Below, in pieces: positions 33,484 to 38,398 of a stretch of 38,398 nucleotides of DNA. Numbering within the stretch: position 1 is the stretch's first letter; every line of letters starts with the position of its first letter. The notes below the pieces were generated by a model that worked only from the letters and a program-made list of their open reading frames with translations, was not told where the DNA came from and made no database searches. The DNA lies in the NCBI GenBank assembly GCA_903944085.1, contig CAJAQO010000056.1, positions 1-38,398 of the forward strand, given 5' to 3'. This DNA comes from an uncultured Verrucomicrobia subdivision 3 bacterium (GTDB lineage Bacteria > Verrucomicrobiota > Verrucomicrobiia > Limisphaerales > UBA11358). The position numbers and the translations under genes were made by a program.

Positions 33484-33538
33484 GAATGATGAAATTGTCC
33501 CGCGCTGTTCATATTGGTTTCATCATTCACACTTCATC
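33484..33538. repeat. Inverted repeat between ebfC and recR
   Basis: GAATGATGAAA (33484-33494) has a perfect 11-base inverted partner TTTCATCATTC (33528-33538). Further copies of the word TTCATCATTC follow at about 33542-33550. The repeat fills the whole spacer and stops a few bases before the recR start. Confidence 0.8.
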
Positions 33539-33554
33539 ATTCATCATTCTTTGT

Positions 33555-34151
33555 ATGTTGCCCGAACCCATCATCGCGCTGACTGCGGCTTTGAGCAAAC
33601 TGCCGGGCATCGGTCCGCGCTCGGCTGAACGCGTCGCGCTGCATCTGGTGCAGGCGGAGACGGCCACGGTAAAGCATCTCGCGGAAACAATTTTGACGGC
33701 GCGCGAACGCATCCGGTTTTGCGAAATTTGCGGCGCGCTCACCGAGCAATCGCCGTGCGGCACATGCACGGATTCGCGGCGCGATGCCGCGATTGTTTGT
33801 GTCGTGGAAAAAGCCGTGGACATTTTGAGCATCGAAAAATCGGGGACGTATCGCGGCAAATTTCATGTGCTGGGCGGAAAAATTTCCCCGCTCGACGGCG
33901 TGGAGCCGGACGACCTGCGCATCGGCGAACTGGAAAAAAGATTAACCACCGAAGCGATTCGCGAAATCATCATCGCGCTCGGCACGGATGTGGAAGGCGA
34001 TGCCACGAGCAATTATCTGGCAAAGCGCCTGGCACGATCAGGACTGAAAATCTCACGCATCGGTTTTGGTTTGCCCGCCGGCAGCGGACTGGAATTTGCC
34101 GACGAGCTGACGCTGAACCGCGCGCTCGAAGGCCGGCGGGAAATGCTATGA
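33555..34151 (+). CDS. recR: Recombination mediator protein RecR
   Basis: This 198-residue protein works with RecF and RecO to load RecA at gaps. The N-terminal helix-hairpin-helix is ALSKLPGIGPRSAERVALHL. The zinc finger is C56-EI-C59 ... C68-GT-C71. The Toprim domain contains VCVVEKAVDILSIEKSGTYRGKFHVLGGKISPLDGV, and the C-terminal part ends in SRIGFGLPAGSGLEFADELTLNRALEGRR. The ATG at 33555 fits the normal length; an earlier in-frame ATG at 33486 would add 23 residues translated from the intergenic inverted repeat and is rejected. Confidence 0.97.
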   Translation: MLPEPIIALTAALSKLPGIGPRSAERVALHLVQAETATVKHLAETILTARERIRFCEICGALTEQSPCGTCTDSRRDAAIVCVVEKAVDILSIEKSGTYRGKFHVLGGKISPLDGVEPDDLRIGELEKRLTTEAIREIIIALGTDVEGDATSNYLAKRLARSGLKISRIGFGLPAGSGLEFADELTLNRALEGRREML

Positions 34152-34161
34152 AGGCAGAAAG

Positions 34162-34235
34162 ATGAATTATGAATGATGAAAGAAAATCGCCGGGCCACCT
34201 TCAAACCATTTCAGCATTCAGCATTCATACTTCAT
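34162..34235. repeat. Inverted repeat between recR and the HAD gene
   Basis: ATGAATTATGAATG (34162-34175) and CATTCATACTTCAT (34222-34235) are inverted copies with 13 of 14 positions matching. The right arm ends 7 bases before the next start codon. The style is the same as in the ebfC-recR spacer, although the exact words differ. Confidence 0.8.
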
Positions 34236-34242
34236 AATTTTC

Positions 34243-34848
34243 ATGCCCGCTCCTGTTTTCATCTTCGATCTTGGCAAAGTGCTGGTGGATTTCGATTACA
34301 CCATCGCCGCGCAAAAAATCGCCGCGCGCAGCCGCCAGTTGCCGGCCGATCTGCACGCGTTTCTGGGCACTTCGCCGTTGCTGCTCCAATACGAAAGCGG
34401 TCAGCTCACGCGCCAGGCATTTTTTGACGCCATCGCCGGCGCCATCGGCTTTCAGGGCGACGTGACGGAATTCGGCAGCTACTTTGCCGATATTTTTACG
34501 GAGATGCCCGGCACGATTGCGCTCCACGCCGAACTGCGGCGGCGCGGTTTCAAAACTTTTATTTTCTCGAACACGAACGATCTCGCCATTGAGCATGTCC
34601 GCCGGAATTTTCCATTTTTCAAAAACTTCGACGGCTACATTTTTTCCTACGAAGTCGGCGGCCTGAAACCGCAGCCGGAAATTTATGCGGCGATGGAGGC
34701 GATGACCGGCCAGCGCGGCGCGGAACTGATCTACATCGACGACCGTCCGGAAAACATCGCGGCCGGGCGGACGCGCGGCTGGCGGGCAATTCTGCACGAG
34801 TCGCCGGAGCAGACGCGGCGGGCGCTGGCGGGCTTTGGCGTCCTTTGA
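34243..34848 (+). CDS. HAD superfamily hydrolase (IA subfamily, YihX-like phosphatase)
   Basis: This 201-residue cytoplasmic protein has the HAD motifs in order: motif I FIFD9LGKVLVDFD, motif II FIFSNTN, motif III GGLKPQPEIY, motif IV IYIDDRPENIAAG. Motif I has Gly in place of the second Asp (DLG instead of DxD), which is common in the YihX/epoxide-hydrolase-like branch. A helical cap follows motif I. The substrate is not predictable; sugar phosphates are common. It follows recR after a 91-bp spacer with an inverted repeat and may be co-transcribed with it. The amidohydrolase gene converges on it 15 bp downstream. Confidence 0.9.
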   Translation: MPAPVFIFDLGKVLVDFDYTIAAQKIAARSRQLPADLHAFLGTSPLLLQYESGQLTRQAFFDAIAGAIGFQGDVTEFGSYFADIFTEMPGTIALHAELRRRGFKTFIFSNTNDLAIEHVRRNFPFFKNFDGYIFSYEVGGLKPQPEIYAAMEAMTGQRGAELIYIDDRPENIAAGRTRGWRAILHESPEQTRRALAGFGVL

Positions 34849-34863
34849 GCCGGCGAACAATTA

Positions 34864-36108
34864 TTATTTCGGCGGAATCGCCCACCGGCCTTGGATCATG
34901 CTGGCGCCGACGTTGCCGGCATGGGCCAGCAGCGTTTCCGGCACGCGGGAGATTTTTCCGGCGAACGGCACCGTGATCAAATCGGCAAAAGCGCCGGGTG
35001 AAAGTTCGCCGACTTTGCCGGCGAGACCGAGCGCGCGGGCGCCGTTCACGGTGGCCAGTTCCAAAATTTCAACCGCCGGAATGGATTTATCTTGGTCGGC
35101 GAGGGCGCGCATTTCCGCGAAGAGGTCGAGCTCGGGATTTTGTTTTCCGTTTTTGCGGACTGTGGCGAGGCTGTCGGTGCCGAGGCAAATATTCACGCCG
35201 GCTTTGGCGAGCCGGGCGCGTTCGAAGGGCGGATGCTGGAAATAGTCGTGGCTGCGCGGACAATGGACGACGTGGGTTTTGGTTTTGGCCAGCAGCGTGG
35301 CGTCGCCGCGCGCGAGGCAGTTGGCGTGGATGGCGAGGACATTTTCGCCGAGCAATTTGTGGCGGGCCAGATGCGCCACGGGCGAGCCGAGGCCGCAGTC
35401 GGAGTTGTCGCGTTCGTTGCGCTTGAGCCAGTCGTGCATCTCGCCGCGCGCGTCCTGAAACATTTCAAATTCCTGCACGGACTCGGCGACGTGGACGCTG
35501 ACGCGCCATTTTCGCTTTTGAGCGACGCGGGCGGTGCGCTGTAGCAGTTCGGGCAAAGTGGAGTAGGGCGCGTGCGGCGAAAGCCCGGCGCGGTGGCGCG
35601 GGTGTTTGAGCCCGTCAATGGTTTCCACGGCTTCGCGGAGAATTTCTTTGGGCGCGCGGCGGGCTTTGATGCCGGTCATTTCCAAAAATGAAAACACGCG
35701 CAGCGGCGTGGCGTCCCAGACTTCCGGCAATAAATCGGGCATGGCCTCGATGTCGCCGACGGTGGTGGTGCCGGTCTTGAGCAATTGATGCGCGCCGTGC
35801 AGCCAGGAGCGCGCGTAGTCGGAATAGCTCCACGCGGTTTTGGCGACGGTGATGGCGGCGATCCAGTCGGTGAAGGTTTTTGGCGGCGACAGTTCGCCGG
35901 CCATGTCCGTGTAATCGAGATGGCAGTGGGCGTTGACGAGGCCGGGCAGCAGGATGACTTGGCCGAGATCAATGATTTTTTCGCGCCGGTGCGGGCGCAG
36001 ATCTTTCCACGGTGCGACGGCCCGGATTTTATTTCCGTCAACAAAAACCGCGCCGTCCTCGATGGGCGGCGCGGTGAGGGGAAAAATTATTTTCGCGCGT
36101 AAAATCAT
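34864..36108 (-). CDS. Amidohydrolase, cytosine/aminofutalosine deaminase-like
   Basis: This 414-residue TIM-barrel metal-dependent hydrolase has the usual metal-site motifs: H61-C-H63-LD, the PHAPYS segment, HVAES.QE, IHANCL and LGTDSLA. The flanking beta-sandwich (IIFPLTAPPIEDGAVFVDG, then GELSPGAFADLITVPF) is typical. The motif set PHAPYS / HVAES / LGTDSLA resembles aminodeoxyfutalosine deaminases of the futalosine menaquinone route and related deaminases, but the specific substrate is not certain. Its ATG overlaps the TGA of hpf (4-bp ATGA overlap), so both are made from one mRNA. It is cytoplasmic. Confidence 0.85.
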   Translation of the reverse strand: MILRAKIIFPLTAPPIEDGAVFVDGNKIRAVAPWKDLRPHRREKIIDLGQVILLPGLVNAHCHLDYTDMAGELSPPKTFTDWIAAITVAKTAWSYSDYARSWLHGAHQLLKTGTTTVGDIEAMPDLLPEVWDATPLRVFSFLEMTGIKARRAPKEILREAVETIDGLKHPRHRAGLSPHAPYSTLPELLQRTARVAQKRKWRVSVHVAESVQEFEMFQDARGEMHDWLKRNERDNSDCGLGSPVAHLARHKLLGENVLAIHANCLARGDATLLAKTKTHVVHCPRSHDYFQHPPFERARLAKAGVNICLGTDSLATVRKNGKQNPELDLFAEMRALADQDKSIPAVEILELATVNGARALGLAGKVGELSPGAFADLITVPFAGKISRVPETLLAHAGNVGASMIQGRWAIPPK

Positions 36109-36461
36109 TCCACGCTCGTTTCCTGCCGGGTGCGCTTGGTGCGGGCAGCCACCTTGTGTTTCGTGGCCTTGTGCTTGCTGTGACGCTTGCGGATCTGCTG
36201 CTCAATTTTCTTGGTGACCGCGTCAATCGCCGCGTAAAGATCGCTTTCAATGTCCTTGGCAAACAGATCGGGGCCGCGCACGCCCAGGCGCATGGAGCAA
36301 CTGAACTGTTTTTCCGGCACGCGGGTGTGATCGTGATCCAGCGTGACGCGCGCATCCACAATGCGTTGTTCGATGTGATCAAGCTTGTCGAGCCGGGCAA
36401 TGACGTGGTCTTCGATCGCTTTCGTGAGGGTGACGTTGTGCGTGGATAAAATCAGCTTCAT
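36105..36461 (-). CDS. hpf: Ribosome hibernation promoting factor (short HPF/YfiA-like)
   Basis: This 118-residue protein begins MKLILSTHNVTLTKAIEDHVIARLDKL and contains VTLDHDHTRVPEKQFSCSMRLGVRGPDLFAKDIESDLYAAIDAVTKKIEQQIRKRH, the normal S30AE domain. The basic tail (KHKATKHKVAARTKRTR) follows; there is no long C-terminal dimerisation domain, so it is the short form. It binds the 30S subunit to inactivate ribosomes in stationary phase. It is divergent from rpoN with a 121-bp spacer, whereas in Proteobacteria hpf usually lies downstream of rpoN on the same strand. It is coupled by a 4-bp overlap to the amidohydrolase. Confidence 0.95.
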   Translation of the reverse strand: MKLILSTHNVTLTKAIEDHVIARLDKLDHIEQRIVDARVTLDHDHTRVPEKQFSCSMRLGVRGPDLFAKDIESDLYAAIDAVTKKIEQQIRKRHSKHKATKHKVAARTKRTRQETSVE

Positions 36462-36582
36462 AAAAAAAGAATGCTACCTTTTGACGGGAAAATCCAGTTT
36501 TTCCTGCGGGGAAAATTTGCAAAGCGAGATTCGTGCCAAAATCGCTTGAGCTTTGGCTGGATTGCGTTATGCTGCCGCGCAG

Positions 36583-38085
36583 ATGGGACCCGGCTTACAA
36601 CTTTCGCAACGCCTGACGCAATCGCTGGTGCTCGCGCCGCAGCTTCAGCAGTCGCTCGCTTTGCTGCAAGCTCCCACGCTTGAGCTCAAGGCGCTCGTCG
36701 CCGCCGAGCTGGAACAAAATCCCGTGCTCGAAGAAGTCGCAGAACTGGATGTTGAGCAGCGCGAGAAAGCGGACGATAACGACGAGGGCGACACGCCGGA
36801 AGTGCCCGATTTTGCCGAGCCGCCCGAGGACGTGAAATTCGACACCACCACGGAAAAAAATTCCGGCGATCCCGTGGATGATTTTCAAGCGGAATTTGAA
36901 AAGCTCGTGCAGATGGACCAGGACTGGCGCGACCATTTTTCGCAGGCCAACACGCCGATCCGTTCCACCAGCGAGGACGAGGAAAAGCGGCAGTTCATGT
37001 TTGACTCGATCACGGCGGAGACTTCGCTCGCGCAGCATCTCGTCGAGCAGGTGCGCGACACAAAATTGAACGAGGAAGAGCAGGGGATCGCCGAACTGCT
37101 CATCGGCAACATTGACGACTACGGCTATTTGAGCACGACCATCGAGGAACTCGCCACCTCCACGAGCCTGACGCCGGACAAAATTTCCGAAGTCCTGAAA
37201 GTCATTCAAACCTTTGATCCCGTCGGCGTCGGGGCGCGCGATTTGCGCGAATGTCTGCTGCTGCAGCTTGAACGCATCGGCCAGCAGGAGACCATCGAAT
37301 ACCGCATCATCCGCGATTTCATGGATGCGCTCGGCAAGCGGCGCATTCCCGAAATCGCGCGCGGCACCGGCCAGACCGTTGAGGAAGTGCAGGAAGCCCT
37401 CGCCCGCATCGGCAAACTGGAACCACGCCCTGGCCGCGCCTTTTTGCCCGCCGTCGAGCAATACGTCGCGCCCGAAGTTTTCGTGGTGAAAAACGGCGAG
37501 GATTTCACCGTCACCACCAACGACGAGCAGATTCCGCATTTGCGCATCAGCAATGTCTATAAAGATCTGATGTCCGCCGGCGAAAACAACGCCGACGTGA
37601 AAAATTACATCCGCGAAAAAATCCGCGCCGGCAAATTTCTCATCAAGAGCTTGCACCAGCGCCAGACGACCATCGCCAACATCGGACGCGAAATCGTCAA
37701 GCGCCAGCACGAGTTCATGCAAAAAGGCGTCGCGTTTCTCAAGCCCATGACCATGGCGCAGGTCGCCGAAGTCGTCGGCGTGCATGAAACCACTGTCAGC
37801 CGCGCCGTGTCCGGCAAATACATCGAGACGCCGCAGGGCATGTTCGAAATGAAATATTTCTTCACCGCCGGCCTGCAAAACGCCCACGGCGACGATGTCT
37901 CCAACACCAGCGTGAAAGATATGATCGCCGAAATTTTCAAGGGCGAGAATCCCAGCGCGCCGTTGTCCGACCAGGAAGTGGTGAAAATGCTCACCGCCAA
38001 AGGCATCACCATCGCCCGCCGCACCGTTGCCAAATACCGCGACGAACTGGGCATCCTGCCGTCGAATCTGCGGAAAGTTTATTGA
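36583..38085 (+). CDS. rpoN: RNA polymerase sigma-54 factor
   Basis: I choose the ATG at 36583 because it gives the standard start MGPGLQLSQRLTQSLVLAPQLQQSLALLQ (Gln-rich region I); an upstream in-frame start at 36553 would add ten residues. The product is 500 residues. Region II is acidic (EREKADDNDEGDTPEVPDF-like). The core-binding part includes IGNIDDYGYLSTTIEEL and IQTFDPVGVGARDLRECLLLQL. The DNA-binding helix-turn-helix is MAQVAEVVGVHETTVSRAVSGKYI, and the RpoN box ARRTVAKYRDELGILPS is intact. Its presence means that activator-dependent -24/-12 promoters exist in this organism. It is divergent from hpf, with the promoter region between. Confidence 0.97.
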   Translation: MGPGLQLSQRLTQSLVLAPQLQQSLALLQAPTLELKALVAAELEQNPVLEEVAELDVEQREKADDNDEGDTPEVPDFAEPPEDVKFDTTTEKNSGDPVDDFQAEFEKLVQMDQDWRDHFSQANTPIRSTSEDEEKRQFMFDSITAETSLAQHLVEQVRDTKLNEEEQGIAELLIGNIDDYGYLSTTIEELATSTSLTPDKISEVLKVIQTFDPVGVGARDLRECLLLQLERIGQQETIEYRIIRDFMDALGKRRIPEIARGTGQTVEEVQEALARIGKLEPRPGRAFLPAVEQYVAPEVFVVKNGEDFTVTTNDEQIPHLRISNVYKDLMSAGENNADVKNYIREKIRAGKFLIKSLHQRQTTIANIGREIVKRQHEFMQKGVAFLKPMTMAQVAEVVGVHETTVSRAVSGKYIETPQGMFEMKYFFTAGLQNAHGDDVSNTSVKDMIAEIFKGENPSAPLSDQEVVKMLTAKGITIARRTVAKYRDELGILPSNLRKVY

Positions 38086-38159
38086 ACCGTTTTCGCCGCG
38101 CCGCCCGCCGCCGCGTGCGTCCAACCAGGTCAATGATCCTAAAAGCCGCCGTTCAACCG

Positions 38160-38260
38160 CGGATAAACCCGAATGGAACGGATACAGAAATGAAGTTGAG
38201 CCATGTGCACCTCAACCAACGGGTGAAGGCGCGGAATTCGTTTCCATCCGTGTTTATCCG
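38160..38260. repeat. Inverted repeat between rpoN and the epimerase gene
   Basis: CGGATAAACCCGAATGGAA (38160-38178) and TTCCATCCGTGTTTATCCG (38242-38260) are inverted copies with 17 of 19 positions matching. The right arm runs on into a further copy of the word TCCATCCGTGG, and the ATG is about 15 bases after that. It resembles intergenic words common in verrucomicrobial genomes. Confidence 0.8.
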
Positions 38261-38289
38261 TGTCCATCCGTGGTTAAAAAATAAATTTT

Positions 38290-38398
38290 ATGTTGGAAAA
38301 ATTAAAAGCTGAAGTCTGCAAAGCCAATTTGGACCTGGTGGCCGAAGGCTTGGTCATCCAGACGTGGGGCAATGTGAGCGGCGTTGACCGCGAGCGCG
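38290..38398 (+). CDS. araD: L-ribulose-5-phosphate 4-epimerase, N-terminus (cut by window end)
   Basis: The last 36 codons ([20 protein letters not shown], then [16 protein letters not shown]) match the AraD/UlaF N-terminus, in which the W-GN-S-x-D/R pattern contributes to the phosphate-binding site. The gene continues beyond the window. The enzyme interconverts L-ribulose 5-phosphate and D-xylulose 5-phosphate in L-arabinose or L-ascorbate use, consistent with breakdown of plant polysaccharides. A related class II aldolase cannot be excluded from 36 residues. The ATG at 38290 has an A/T-rich leader and no clear Shine-Dalgarno. Confidence 0.8.
   Translation, partial: MLEKLKAEVCKANLDLVAEGLVIQTWGNVSGVDRER

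Noticed and set aside
33486-33554. Extended RecR N-terminus
   Set aside because: The extra 23 residues come from the intergenic inverted repeat, while the ATG at 33555 gives the standard RecR start and length.
36462-36582. Possible sigma-54 (-24/-12) promoter before rpoN
   Set aside because: TGGCTGG..TTGCG-like words occur, but the GG-to-GC spacing is wrong.
36595-38133. 512-codon minus-strand frame opposite rpoN
   Set aside because: Antisense shadow of a certain sigma-54 gene; the composition (Phe/Asp/Gly/His-rich) is typical of such shadows.

Overview
The window looks like a chromosomal piece of a Verrucomicrobiota bacterium, probably from the Pedosphaera/Limisphaerales side. This placement is my inference. 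It rests on the DUF1501/DUF1800 gene pair, secreted proteins ending in a STNL..W..RFYR type C-terminal module, Tat-exported Gfo/Idh/MocA oxidoreductases, pectin-directed hydrolases, and GC-rich palindromic repeats that read as GTGVPPV/GTGVSPV when translated. No rRNA or tRNA was seen.

Layout. Positions 1-970 hold decayed sequence, including a frameshifted integrase-like N-terminus. 974-3251 (minus) is a two-gene sugar unit: a Tat-signal oxidoreductase and a secreted sugar isomerase-like TIM barrel. At about 3.7 kb two truncated divergent genes (RskA-like and cyclopropane-fatty-acid-synthase-like) are joined. 3930-7456 encodes a TPR protein and a large secreted protein. 7547-11232 (minus) carries a GH105-type hydrolase, pdxJ and an unknown secreted protein. 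11.3-12.4 kb is a remnant zone with a degenerate Fn3 segment, a 21-bp/heptad repeat tract and GC-rich hairpins. 12455-17880 (plus) is a tight four-gene unit: a single-chain restriction-modification enzyme of ISP/IIG type, a 49-residue protein, and two unknown proteins that appear related to each other. 18086-19078 has a DJ-1/PfpI protein and a lone nuoA. 19187-26229 (minus) is a DUF1800-DUF1501-pseudopilin-like unit. 26438-28103 (minus) has a zinc-ribbon MoxR ATPase and a bacteriohemerythrin. 28377-38398 is mostly housekeeping: gap, a GH28 polygalacturonase-like gene, SRP RNA-dnaX-ebfC-recR-HAD hydrolase, an amidohydrolase, hpf, rpoN, and the start of an L-ribulose-5-phosphate 4-epimerase gene.

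How it fits together. GH28, GH105, the oxidoreductase/isomerase pair and the pentose-phosphate epimerase suggest growth on pectin or related plant polysaccharides. The most interesting accessory region is the restriction-modification operon. Its main gene contains three separate palindromic repeat elements inside the reading frame, and it is followed by three closely spaced genes that I cannot assign to known families. In the housekeeping cluster four spacers each contain an inverted repeat whose right arm lies just upstream of the next start codon, and those starts lack an obvious Shine-Dalgarno sequence.
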